DNA from: an uncultured Verrucomicrobiota bacterium
GTDB taxonomy: Bacteria; Verrucomicrobiota; Kiritimatiellia; RFP12; UBA1067
Direction of reading: 5' to 3'
DNA: 47,527 nt
NCBI GenBank assembly: GCA_946610035.1
Contig: CAMOCC010000013.1
Span: 1 to 47,527, forward strand
Positions 32,372-41,006 of this stretch are shown in pieces. Each line of letters opens with the position of its first letter. Within the stretch, counting starts at the first letter, position 1. Position numbers and translations under genes: made by a program. A model generated the notes under the pieces. That model made no database searches. It saw only the letters and a program-made list of their open reading frames with translations, and was not told where the DNA came from.

Positions 32372-33730
32372 ATGATTTATCGCAAAATAATGGAGAGACT
32401 GGAAAGGTTCTATCAAGAGGCAGGCAGAACGGCGCTCCTCATTGATGGAGCCCGGCAGGTTGGCAAGACTTTCATTATCGAAGAATTTGGCCGAACGCAT
32501 TACGAATCGGTTGTGAAGATTGATTTCGTTAAGATGAAGAACGCTGCCAAGCTGTTTGAGGACGTGGAGGACGAGGGCGAGATTATATCCCGCATAAGCG
32601 CGTTTACATCCAAGCCGTTGATTGAGGGCAAGACGCTGATCTTCCTCGACGAAGTGCAGGAGTGTCCCGAGGCTGTCACCTACATCAAGTACCTTGTGCG
32701 TGACGATGGACGCTATCACTACATTCTCAGCGGATCGTTGCTTGGCGTCGAACTTAAGAACATAAGGTCGGTACCTGTTGGCGTTCTCGACGAGGAAACT
32801 ATGTATCCGCTCGACTTTGAGGAATTCGTGCTTGCGACCGGAGAAAAACCGGAACTCGTTGCGCAGGCGAAGTCCGCATGGGAGAATCGTAGTCCGTTGC
32901 CGAAGGTCTTGCACGACAGACTGAGAAAGCTGTTCCGCTTCTATCTTGTCGTTGGCGGAATGCCTGCGGTGGTACAGCGTTACCTCGACACCAGGGACAT
33001 GCGGCTTGTCATGGCGGAGCAGAAGAAGATACTTGTGGAGTATCGCAAGGACATTTCAAAGTACGACGAGGAGAATTCCATGCGCATAAGGGAGGTCTAC
33101 AAGAGGCTTGCCCCGGAGCTTAACAAGAAAAACAAGAGATTCTACGCGGATAGTGTCGCAGAGGCATCCAGATTTGACAGGCTGCATGACGAATTCGTCT
33201 GGCTGCGCGAAGCCGGTGTGGCAATTCCCGCATGCAATGTTGCAGAGCCCAAGGTGCCGTTGACGCTGTCGGAGAAGCATACGTTTTTTAAGCTCTTTGC
33301 CAATGATGTCGGGCTTCTCTCGGCCATGCTGATGGGTGGAATACAGATTCGTGTCCTTAACGGCGAGACGGACTTGAACTTCGGCGCCATCTACGAAAAT
33401 GCAGTCGCACAGGAGCTGACGGCGCACGGCTTTGCCGTAAGGTACTACAATTCAAGTGCCTTCGGGGAGGTTGATTTTCTCGTCGAGAAGGACTGCGCCG
33501 TTCTGCCGATCGAGGTAAAGAGCGGTAAGCACTACAAGCGTCACAGAGCACTGGACAAGCTTCTGGAATGCGATGAGTACGGGATTGAGTCGGCGATTGT
33601 GTTTGACGACGATGCGATGGAATCTGCCGGCAAAGTATACTATGCGCCAATCTACATGGTGATGTTCCTGCAGAAAGACTCGCTTCCGGCAACTATGATT
33701 TATGACGTCGGCAAGCCGCTGGAGTTGTGA
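32372..33730 (+). CDS. AAA ATPase with DUF4143 domain (AAA_14 family)
   Basis: The ATG at 32372 lies 22 bp after a TATAAT; the track's 32333 start lies inside that promoter. 452 aa. Walker A GARQVGKT (residues 26-33), Walker B IFLDEVQE (D93/E94) and sensor-like ILSGSLLG belong to the AAA_14 ATPase domain. The C-terminal half is DUF4143 (FKLFANDVGLLSAML, FGAIYENAVAQEL, and a nuclease-like EVDFLVEKDCAVLPIEVKSGKH). Members are common in gut and mobile-rich genomes, often several per genome, with no settled function. It is solitary and bracketed by repeat B copies. Its low sequence similarity to the 3257-4702 ATPase shows these are two different families in mirrored positions. Confidence 0.85.
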   Translation: MIYRKIMERLERFYQEAGRTALLIDGARQVGKTFIIEEFGRTHYESVVKIDFVKMKNAAKLFEDVEDEGEIISRISAFTSKPLIEGKTLIFLDEVQECPEAVTYIKYLVRDDGRYHYILSGSLLGVELKNIRSVPVGVLDEETMYPLDFEEFVLATGEKPELVAQAKSAWENRSPLPKVLHDRLRKLFRFYLVVGGMPAVVQRYLDTRDMRLVMAEQKKILVEYRKDISKYDEENSMRIREVYKRLAPELNKKNKRFYADSVAEASRFDRLHDEFVWLREAGVAIPACNVAEPKVPLTLSEKHTFFKLFANDVGLLSAMLMGGIQIRVLNGETDLNFGAIYENAVAQELTAHGFAVRYYNSSAFGEVDFLVEKDCAVLPIEVKSGKHYKRHRALDKLLECDEYGIESAIVFDDDAMESAGKVYYAPIYMVMFLQKDSLPATMIYDVGKPLEL

Positions 33731-33800
33731 ATGCGCTTGAATCACTGTGTACATGTAGCGTGACTTGTCGGATTCGGACACATCCAACCACCTGTGCGGC

Positions 33801-33866
33801 GGGCGGCTGGCGGTGGGACGCCAGCCCTACCGGTGCGGAGGGCGGAGCTGGAAGCTCCACCTTGGG
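33801..33866 (+). repeat. Repeat B, single unit
   Basis: GGCGGCTGGCGGTGGGACGC, then CAGCCCTACCGGTGCGGAGG and GGAGC-TGGAA-GCTCC, ending CACCTTGGG. It lies 70 bp downstream of the DUF4143 ATPase gene. Confidence 0.8.
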
Positions 33867-33882
33867 TCAGCCATTATTGGTC

Positions 33883-33951
33883 CTATAGTCCGAGAAGTTT
33901 CTTGAAGGGCACGATGGCGTCGAAATATCCGCGTATGAGGGGGGGGCGGGC
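33883..33951 (-). pseudogene. Possible C-terminal gene remnant with a C8 homopolymer
   Basis: The minus strand reads PRPPLIRGYFDAIVPFKKLLGL-stop. The hydrophobic end looks like a genuine protein C-terminus, but nothing upstream continues it. It begins in a run of eight C (G8 on the + strand, 33939-33946). I do not recognise the family. It may be a decayed fragment. Confidence 0.25.
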
Positions 33952-34000
33952 ATGATTGCTACAGGCCGCCCTAAAAAGTGCACACTCGGCGCGGCGGATT

Positions 34001-34009
34001 TGATATAAT
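34001..34009 (+). promoter_or_regulatory. Extended -10 promoter of the 34-38.6 kb operon
   Basis: TGATATAAT is an extended -10 (TGn-TATAAT). The ATG at 34018 lies 8 bp after it, where transcription would be expected to start, so the mRNA is probably leaderless. No good -35 is seen. Confidence 0.55.
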
Positions 34010-34017
34010 ATCCAAAT

Positions 34018-34293
34018 ATGCTAGCAGAGTTCTTCGAGTTTGCAATGCTTTTCGCGTTCGGCTTCTCGTGGCCGTTCGCGATAGCCAAGACGTACCGCGC
34101 CAAGCGCGTCGACGGCAAGTCGCCGCTATTCATGTGCATCGTCCTTGTCGGCTACATCTGCGGGATTGCGGCGCGGCTTGCGGACGCCCGTCCGGAGAAT
34201 GACTGGCTCGTCTGGGTCTACCTCCTCGACATGGCGCTCGTCTCGACCGACCTTTCGCTCTATTTCCACTACCTTAGGAAGAACCGCGCATGA
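34018..34293 (+). CDS. Small membrane protein, PQ-loop/SemiSWEET-like
   Basis: 91 aa with three hydrophobic helices (about residues 5-22, 36-55, 66-85). Between helices 1 and 2 lies FSWPFAIAKTYRAKRVDGKSP, which resembles the PQ-loop signature of SemiSWEET-like proteins (proline in helix 1, then K-(x)-KS). SemiSWEETs move small sugars as dimers, but many relatives of this length are uncharacterised. It is the first gene of an operon whose members overlap by ATGA; its stop overlaps the next start by 4 nt. Helix count fits the family. Function is uncertain. Confidence 0.6.
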   Translation: MLAEFFEFAMLFAFGFSWPFAIAKTYRAKRVDGKSPLFMCIVLVGYICGIAARLADARPENDWLVWVYLLDMALVSTDLSLYFHYLRKNRA

Positions 34294-35639
34294 AGCTCTT
34301 CGTCGCCACCCACAACCAGCACAAGATCCGCGAAATCTCGCAGATCCTCCCCGACTTCGAGGTCGTCCCGGACGATCCCGAGGGAGTGGAAGAGAATGCG
34401 CCCGACTTCGCCGGAAACGCGCTCATAAAGGTCCGCGCCATCGCGGCGCGTCACAAGGGCGAGTGGTGCATGGCGGACGATTCGGGCCTGGAGGTGGAGG
34501 CCCTTGGCGGCGCACCCGGCGTTCATTCCGCGCGATACGCGGGCGAGCCGTGCGACACGCCAAGGAACAACGCGCTCCTCCTGAAGAACCTGGAGGGCGT
34601 AGAAAACCGCCGCGCAAGGTTCTCCTGCTGCTGTGCGCTCGTGGACCCCGAAGGGCGCGAGCACGTGGTCCAAGGGCACTGCCCCGGGCGTATCGCAAAG
34701 AAGGCCGCCGGCGTGGAGGGCTTCGGCTACGATCCGCTCTTCATCCCCGACGGCCACGACAAGTCCTTCGCCGAACTGTCCGCAGACGAGAAGAACGCCA
34801 TCTCCCATCGCGGACGCGCGCTTGCGAATGTAAAAAGCAAAATTGACAATGTAGTATTGGGGAGGCGTACTTCTCCCTGGCTCCAGCTCTTCCGCGTCGT
34901 AAACCTCCCGACCGTCCCGGGCGACGTGCTTGTCGGCGCGGCGGCGGTGATTGCATCCGTGCCCTCCGGCATCTGCGTCATGTCCGGCGTCGGAGGTCCG
35001 GAAGGTCCGTGGATCAAGCCGGTCGACAGCCTCCCCGCCGTTGGATGGGCGGCTCTCGCAAGCGTGTTTGTCTACATGTTCGGTCTCGCCCAGAACGACA
35101 TCTTCGGAGCCAAGACGGACCGTGCACGTCCGATTCCCGACGGGCGCATATCGATTGCCGCGGCATGGTCCGCAGCCTTGGCATGCCTGCTGGCGACGTC
35201 CGCGACAGGCTTTGCCGCCGGATTGCCCAGATCGTGGTGGACGGCGGTGCTGGCACTGGCGGTGACTGCAACGGCCTACAACAAGTTCAAGTGCTGGTGG
35301 ATGATGGGCCTGTGCCGCGCGCTCAACGTCATTTGCGGCGCGGCGGTTGTAAGCCCGCATTGGGGAGGCTACGACAATTTCAGGAGCATGGGCGTCGCCG
35401 TATTGTGGTGGCTTTACATTTCGCTTGTCACGCTCTATTCCGAGGGAGAGGAGGACGACCCAGCGAAGCGCCGCCGCGTCGGGTTGCTGGTTGGCGGCAT
35501 AGTCTACCTCCAGCTTGCGGCTCTGATCGTCCTCACCGTTTTGAATCCCGTCGTGAAGCCGCTCCTGATCGCCGGAGCCGTGCTGCTCGTCGTGCTCCGC
35601 CTTTTCAAACGAATCTTCCCGAAAGTGAGCGCGTCATGA
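34290..35639 (+). CDS. ITPase (RdgB/HAM1) fused to a UbiA-type prenyltransferase (EboC-like)
   Basis: 449 aa. Residues 1-~188 are a complete non-canonical purine NTP pyrophosphatase: ATHNQHKIREI (substrate motif), DDSGLEVEALGGAPGVHSARYAG, GFGYDPLFIP and ISHRGRAL. Residues ~200-449 form a UbiA-like membrane protein with eight to nine TM segments. It starts WLQLFRVVNLPTVPGD and has NDIFGAKTDRARPIPDG, where the usual NDxxDxxxD has Gly for the third Asp, and a YNKFK second motif. The ITPase cleans dITP/XTP; UbiA proteins prenylate aromatic or sugar-like acceptors. EboC proteins of the ebo clusters look like this, and an EboF-like gene follows. The ~12-residue linker is encoded by unusually AT-rich DNA, so an old gene boundary may have been read through. 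Overlaps both neighbours by 4 nt. Confidence 0.8.
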   Translation: MKLFVATHNQHKIREISQILPDFEVVPDDPEGVEENAPDFAGNALIKVRAIAARHKGEWCMADDSGLEVEALGGAPGVHSARYAGEPCDTPRNNALLLKNLEGVENRRARFSCCCALVDPEGREHVVQGHCPGRIAKKAAGVEGFGYDPLFIPDGHDKSFAELSADEKNAISHRGRALANVKSKIDNVVLGRRTSPWLQLFRVVNLPTVPGDVLVGAAAVIASVPSGICVMSGVGGPEGPWIKPVDSLPAVGWAALASVFVYMFGLAQNDIFGAKTDRARPIPDGRISIAAAWSAALACLLATSATGFAAGLPRSWWTAVLALAVTATAYNKFKCWWMMGLCRALNVICGAAVVSPHWGGYDNFRSMGVAVLWWLYISLVTLYSEGEEDDPAKRRRVGLLVGGIVYLQLAALIVLTVLNPVVKPLLIAGAVLLVVLRLFKRIFPKVSAS

Positions 35640-36793
35640 AGAAGCTGACCGTAGTCGCCGCCGGACTTGGATGGAAGCTCCTCGAGCGCCGCAAGGCGAC
35701 CGAGATGGCGGGGCTGAGGTTCCGTCCGGAGAAAAGCGTCTTCCCGGCCGTAACATGCGTTGCGCAGGCGACGCTCAGGACGGGGCTTCCGCCGTCCGAA
35801 CACGGCATGATGACGAACGGCTGCTGGTTCGACGACCTCGTGCGGCCCATGTTCTGGGAGCAGAGCGCGCGTCTCGTGAAGGGCAGGCGCGTATGGGCCG
35901 ACCGCCGCGCGTCGGGCGGGACGGTGGGGCTCTTCTTCTTCCAGCAGTCGATGGGCGAGGAGGCGGATGCGATAGTGACGCCCGCGCCGATCCACAAGCA
36001 CGGCGGCGGCATGGTGATGAGCTGCTATACGAAGCCGACGGATGCCGCGTCCGCGATCGAGAGGCGGCTCGGACGCTTCCCTCTGTGGCGCTACTGGGGG
36101 CCGCTATCCTCCGCGAAGGTCGGCCGCAGGTGCATCGACTGGTTCGAGGCGATGACGGACGAGACGGACGTGGACGAGGCGTACCTGTACCTTCCGACGC
36201 TCGACTACAAGGCGCAGAGGAACGGACCCGACTCGCCGCAGGACGTCGCCGCGTTCGCGGAGCTGCGCCGTCAGCTTGAACGTATCGCGGACATATGCCA
36301 GAGGCGCGGATGCGAACTTTCCGTCACGGGGGACTACGAGATAACGCCCGTGACCGCGGCGCCGTTCCGCCCCAACGTCGTCCTGCGCCGAGAAGGGCTC
36401 TTCAGGACGCGGACCGTTGGCGGCATGTCATACCCCGACTTCCACCAGTCGACGGCGTTCGCGCTCTGCGACCACGAAGTGTGCATCGTCTACGGCGAGC
36501 GGCGCGAGGAGGCGGCTAAGATCCTTCTTGCGACGGGCCTCTGCGAACGTCCTTCCGACGCCGACCGCGAACCGCCGAATGCCGGATGCGAGATACTACT
36601 CGCGAAGCCCGGTTCGTGGTGCGAGTACAAGTGGTGGACGGACAACCGCGAGGCGCCCGACTACGCGAGCCACGTGGACATACACAACAAGCCCGGATTC
36701 GATCCGACGGAACTCTTCTTCTTTGGCAGGGGGATAGTAAAGGGAACACACGGCCGCCGCTGCGCGGTCGCGACTACGGAGGACAATGCATGA
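35636..36793 (+). CDS. Alkaline-phosphatase-superfamily phosphodiesterase (EboF-like)
   Basis: 385 aa from ATG 35636, which overlaps the previous stop; the track's 35009 start is within the previous gene. Family features are FPAVTCVAQATLRTGLPPSEHG (the Thr nucleophile region of type I phosphodiesterase/nucleotide pyrophosphatases), NGCWFDD, MFWEQS, FPLWRYWGP, YLPTLDYKAQRNGPDS (metal Asp), TGDYEITPV and FALCDHEVCIVYG (Asp-His metal pair). The N-terminal strand lacks the usual DG Asp (AAGLGWKLL). Similar proteins occur in ebo clusters next to UbiA-like EboC, which is the gene order here. Likely cytoplasmic, since there is no signal peptide. The substrate is unknown; a phosphorylated or nucleotidyl metabolite is inferred. 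Confidence 0.75.
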   Translation: MKKLTVVAAGLGWKLLERRKATEMAGLRFRPEKSVFPAVTCVAQATLRTGLPPSEHGMMTNGCWFDDLVRPMFWEQSARLVKGRRVWADRRASGGTVGLFFFQQSMGEEADAIVTPAPIHKHGGGMVMSCYTKPTDAASAIERRLGRFPLWRYWGPLSSAKVGRRCIDWFEAMTDETDVDEAYLYLPTLDYKAQRNGPDSPQDVAAFAELRRQLERIADICQRRGCELSVTGDYEITPVTAAPFRPNVVLRREGLFRTRTVGGMSYPDFHQSTAFALCDHEVCIVYGERREEAAKILLATGLCERPSDADREPPNAGCEILLAKPGSWCEYKWWTDNREAPDYASHVDIHNKPGFDPTELFFFGRGIVKGTHGRRCAVATTEDNA

Positions 36794-37590
36794 AAGCGGA
36801 ACAGATAATCGTGCCACTTGCGGCATTCATCATCGGCGGAGCGCTGGGCGTGGCCCTCGCGCCCATGCCGACTGCGGAGCCTCAAAAGCCGGTCGAGAAG
36901 CGCGTGGAGAAGGGCGTCAAGCTCGAGCTCGAGGACCAGAGCGCGGCAGTCCTGCGCGCGCAGGTACAGGAGCTCAAGAAGCAAATCGCAGCGCTCAAGG
37001 CCGAGAAGGATGACGCCTCCGCTCAGGCGGAGGTCCAGGTCGCCGAGGAGGCGCGTCCCGAGCGCGAACGCCGCGGTGGCGGACGCGATGGATGGCGCGA
37101 ACGCATGGAGCGCATGAAGAAGGAGAACCCCGAGCAGTACGCTGCGATGACCAACGGCATTGCGCGCTGGCGCAGGAGCCGTCTTGAGGCCGCCCAGAAC
37201 AAGCTCGACTTCTTCGGGTCCATCGACATGTCCAAGATGTCCGACGAGGACCGCGAGCGCACCGAGAAGCTTCAGGACCTCCTGGTGAGGCGCGAGGAGC
37301 TGGAGTCCAAGATGAGCCCCGAAAGCGATGCGACGGACGATGAGCGCCGCCAGATGATGCGCGACATGTGGTCCATGGGCGGGGAGATCAACCAGCTGAA
37401 CGGACAGGTCCGCGAGGCCCTGTTCAGGCAGACGGTCGCGGAACTCGGTTTCGTCGGCGAGGAGGCGGATGCCGTGTCCGGCGCAATATCCGCGATCATC
37501 GAGATGACCAGCGACGGCGGAATGGGCGGCCCCGGCGGACCCGGCGGCGGGCGGGGCGGACCCGGCGGCGGACGCGGCAGGAGGCGCTGA
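36790..37590 (+). CDS. Membrane-anchored coiled-coil protein with Gly-rich tail
   Basis: 266 aa from ATG 36790 (ATGA overlap); the track's earlier start is an artefact. One N-terminal TM anchor (IIVPLAAFIIGGALGVALA) is followed by a coiled coil (about residues 45-80, LELEDQSAAVLRAQVQELKKQIAALKAEKD). A charged helical region of Met/Arg/Glu-rich repeats comes next, then a C-terminal GGMGGPGGPGGGRGG tail of roughly 25 residues. The pattern loosely resembles periplasmic Spy/CpxP-like helical proteins, whose helices are also Met/Arg-rich, but this is only a suggestion. I do not recognise the family. It is embedded in the Ebo-like operon. Confidence 0.6.
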   Translation: MKAEQIIVPLAAFIIGGALGVALAPMPTAEPQKPVEKRVEKGVKLELEDQSAAVLRAQVQELKKQIAALKAEKDDASAQAEVQVAEEARPERERRGGGRDGWRERMERMKKENPEQYAAMTNGIARWRRSRLEAAQNKLDFFGSIDMSKMSDEDRERTEKLQDLLVRREELESKMSPESDATDDERRQMMRDMWSMGGEINQLNGQVREALFRQTVAELGFVGEEADAVSGAISAIIEMTSDGGMGGPGGPGGGRGGPGGGRGRRR

Positions 37591-37591
37591 G

Positions 37592-38587
37592 ATGAGGCGT
37601 ACCCTTGCAGTCGGGCACTTCCTCAACGCACCGTTCCGGGAGGCGTGCGCCCCGCATCTGGGGCGCATAAGGGAGGTCTTCTTCGCCTGGCCGGGGGTCC
37701 TGTCGTGCCGTCCCGCACCCGATTTCACCGAGGAGGTCCGCGCACGATTCCTCGCGGACCTCAAATGGAGCCGTGAGAACGGGATTCTCCTCGACACGCT
37801 GTTCAACTGCAATTGCTACGGCGACATGGCGATTTCGCCGGACCTTGCGGACTTCGTCGACAGGGTGCTGAAGGAGATGGACGGCGAGGGCCTCTACCCG
37901 GACATCGTGACCACGACGTCCCCGTTCATCGCGACGGTGCTGAGGCGCAGACACCCGTCCGTGAAGATTCGCCTCAGCGTCAACATGCGCATCCACGGCA
38001 CCCTGGGCTTCGAGCCTGTCATGGAGCTGTTCGACTCCTTCTACGCCTCGCGCGAACACCACAGGGACCTCGACTGGCTCGCCAAGCTGTCCGCCTGGGC
38101 GAGGGCGAACGGGAAGATACTCGGGATGCAGGCGAACTCCGGATGCCTCAGGCAGTGTCCCTTCCAGCAGTTCCACGACAACCTCCACGGGCACAACCGC
38201 ATAGCCCAGTCCAAGGTCGGCGAGTCGTTCGACTTCTCCGTCTTCCGGTGCAAGACGAACTACGAGCGCGGCAACTACGAGGACTTCCTGCGGGCGACGT
38301 GGATACGTCCGGAGGACCTGCCCCGCTACGAGGGCCTGGTGGATGTCGTGAAGCTCGCCACCAGGCGCCATCCGCACCCCGTGGAGGTGCTGAACGCATA
38401 CGCGACGTATTCGTACAGCGGGAACCTGGCGGACCTCATGGACCCCGCCCACAAGTTCCCGAAGTCCTTCGACAACAAGTCCTTCGACTCCAATCCGCTG
38501 TGGGACGCGGTCCGCGGCTGCAAATCAGCGAACGACTGCACGCACTGCGGCAAGTGCGCAAAGCTTCTTGAATCCGTCTTCGTCTAG
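37592..38587 (+). CDS. Peptidase-U32-like protein with C-terminal Cys cluster
   Basis: 331 aa, starting 1 nt after the previous stop. The fold reads as a TIM-barrel U32-like protein: LLDTLFNCNCYG, RLSVNMRIHGTLGF and ANSGCLRQCPFQQFHDNLHGHN. The Cys pair plus FHD corresponds to the conserved C-x(n)-C-P region of U32 proteins. The C-terminus has CKSANDCTHCGKC, a CxxCxxC-type set that could bind an Fe-S cluster or zinc. UbiU/UbiV, which bind Fe-S and act in O2-independent quinone hydroxylation, are U32 relatives. With a UbiA-like gene in the same operon, a prenyl-metabolite modification role is an inference. A radical-SAM-like SPASM end is an alternative, but no CxxxCxxC motif is seen. Confidence 0.65.
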   Translation: MRRTLAVGHFLNAPFREACAPHLGRIREVFFAWPGVLSCRPAPDFTEEVRARFLADLKWSRENGILLDTLFNCNCYGDMAISPDLADFVDRVLKEMDGEGLYPDIVTTTSPFIATVLRRRHPSVKIRLSVNMRIHGTLGFEPVMELFDSFYASREHHRDLDWLAKLSAWARANGKILGMQANSGCLRQCPFQQFHDNLHGHNRIAQSKVGESFDFSVFRCKTNYERGNYEDFLRATWIRPEDLPRYEGLVDVVKLATRRHPHPVEVLNAYATYSYSGNLADLMDPAHKFPKSFDNKSFDSNPLWDAVRGCKSANDCTHCGKCAKLLESVFV

Positions 38588-38634
38588 CATCCAGCCCCAG
38601 GAAACCGCTCTATCCATTTCATGACATTATTAAA

Positions 38635-39126
38635 ATGAGGATTGGACGTCCAGAGTTCATGAGGAAGGGCTCGCTGGCCTTGGCGGCGGCGTTGCTGGCG
38701 TCGATCGGTTTCCCCGGGGCGGGGGAGTGTGCGCTCATACCCGCGCACGAGTGGAAGAAGATACGCGAGGTGGCGGTGAACTACGACCTGAGCGAGGAGT
38801 CCACGTGGCTGCTGGCCGCGATACGGCGGCACGAGAACGGACGCCCCGGGCTGGAGTTCGGCATAGGGGGGCCGATGAACTCGGGCCACCGCGCCCACCG
38901 CTACCAGGACGGCTACAAGTCCTTCTATATCCAGGCCATGTGGGCGGCGGGGACGGTGAAGCGACACTACAAGGGGGACATTACGGCGTTCGGGAAGCGC
39001 TACAATCCGGCGAATCCGCAGAAGTGGACGAACGGGGTCCTGTCGCTCATCCGCCGGCTCAAGAAGGAGAACAACAACCGACTCCCAGGCGACAAGCCGG
39101 CCAAGCGCGAGATTTTCTTCCCCTGA
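38635..39126 (+). CDS. Small exported lysozyme-like (lytic transglycosylase-fold) protein
   Basis: 163 aa (155 if ATG 38659 is used, which gives the cleaner signal MRKGSLALAAALLASIGFPGAGECA). The mature part contains LLAAIRRHENGRPGLEFGIGG, resembling the catalytic-Glu helix of lysozyme-fold transglycosylases (Glu in RHENG), then YIQAMWAAG, ITAFGKRYNP and WTNGVLSLI. A murein-trimming role in the envelope is inferred from the fold only. The 38588-38634 gap has an AT-rich ATTATTAAA close to the start and no SD, so leaderless initiation is possible. Confidence 0.6.
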   Translation: MRIGRPEFMRKGSLALAAALLASIGFPGAGECALIPAHEWKKIREVAVNYDLSEESTWLLAAIRRHENGRPGLEFGIGGPMNSGHRAHRYQDGYKSFYIQAMWAAGTVKRHYKGDITAFGKRYNPANPQKWTNGVLSLIRRLKKENNNRLPGDKPAKREIFFP

Positions 39127-39170
39127 AATGCGCCCCGGCGGACGGTTTGCAAAATTGGTGAAGTTTGCCA

Positions 39171-39200
39171 TTGACAGCCAAGCCGTCGTTTTGATAGAAT
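39171..39200 (+). promoter_or_regulatory. Promoter of tRNA-Met
   Basis: TTGACA (39171-39176), 18-bp spacer, TAGAAT (39195-39200); the tRNA starts 33 bp downstream. Confidence 0.7.
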
Positions 39201-39232
39201 ATGTCACTGTCGTGTCTCATTAGAGGCTCTTT

Positions 39233-39308
39233 GGCGAGGTAGCTCAGTCGGTAGAGCAAAGGACTCATAAGCCTTGGGTCGAGGGTTCGAACCCCTCCTT
39301 CGCCACCA
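39233..39308 (+). tRNA. tRNA-Met (CAT)
   Basis: 76 nt with encoded CCA. Acceptor GGCGAGG pairs with CTTCGCC; D arm GCTC...GAGC; anticodon loop with CAT in GACTCATAAGCC; T arm GAGGGTTCGAACCCCTC. The first base pair and D-arm are of elongator type. An Ile2 (lysidine) tRNA with the same anticodon cannot be fully excluded. Confidence 0.92.
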
Positions 39309-39333
39309 ATCCAAAACAAAATAAAATACCCCC

Positions 39334-39363
39334 TTGCGCATTGGGAGCCGAATATGATATACT
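39334..39363 (+). promoter_or_regulatory. Promoter of tRNA-Thr/tuf
   Basis: TTGCGC (39334-39339), 18 bp, TATACT (39358-39363), 25 bp before tRNA-Thr. tuf probably shares this transcript. Confidence 0.6.
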
Positions 39364-39388
39364 ATGCAAGTTTTCCGTCGCGGAAGAT

Positions 39389-39464
39389 GCCACTTTAGCT
39401 CAGTAGGTAGAGCACATCCTTGGTAAGGATGAGGTCGTCGGTTCGATTCCGATAGGTGGCTCCA
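39389..39464 (+). tRNA. tRNA-Thr (GGT)
   Basis: 76 nt with encoded CCA. Acceptor GCCACTT/AGGTGGC; anticodon stem CATCC/GGATG with loop TTGGTAA (anticodon GGT); T arm GTCGGTTCGATTCCGAT. It lies 48 nt upstream of tuf, a common bacterial arrangement. Confidence 0.95.
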
Positions 39465-39512
39465 GCCGTGGCGGGGGCAAAGAAGACAAAAACAACTCAC
39501 AGGAGTAAAGAA

Positions 39513-40724
<1,212 letters not shown>

Positions 40725-40760
40725 CAAGACAGGTCTTCTGTGAGATGCCTGCCCGTCAGG

Positions 40761-40784
40761 CCCGGCCGGAAGTGGCCGGCCGGG
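40761..40784 (+). terminator. GC-rich hairpin between tuf and rpmG
   Basis: CCCGGCCGG-AAGTGG-CCGGCCGGG, a perfect 9-bp stem 37 bp after the tuf stop and without a T-run. It could attenuate read-through or protect the tuf mRNA 3' end from processing. Confidence 0.5.
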
Positions 40785-40838
40785 GCGGCGGGTGGGCTCG
40801 AATCTCATGAAGCGGAATGAACGAATTGAGGTAAAGAC

Positions 40839-40988
40839 ATGCGTGACCTCGCGATATTGGCCTGCGGTGAGTGCAAGCGTCGCAACTACACGACGACTCG
40901 CAACAAGAAGACGACGACGGAGCGTCTCGAGAAGGTGAAGTTCTGCCCGAGCTGCCGCAAGCGCACGACCCACAAGGAAACGAAGTAA
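40839..40988 (+). CDS. rpmG: 50S ribosomal protein L33
   Basis: 49 aa, too short for the ORF track: [24 protein letters not shown], then [15 protein letters not shown]. Two CxxC pairs (CGEC, CPSC) form the zinc ribbon of the C+ type L33. GAGGTAA lies upstream of the ATG. It sits between tuf and tRNA-Trp/secE, its usual place in many bacteria. Confidence 0.93.
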   Translation: MRDLAILACGECKRRNYTTTRNKKTTTERLEKVKFCPSCRKRTTHKETK

Positions 40989-41006
40989 GGTCGTACCACT
41001 CCATTT

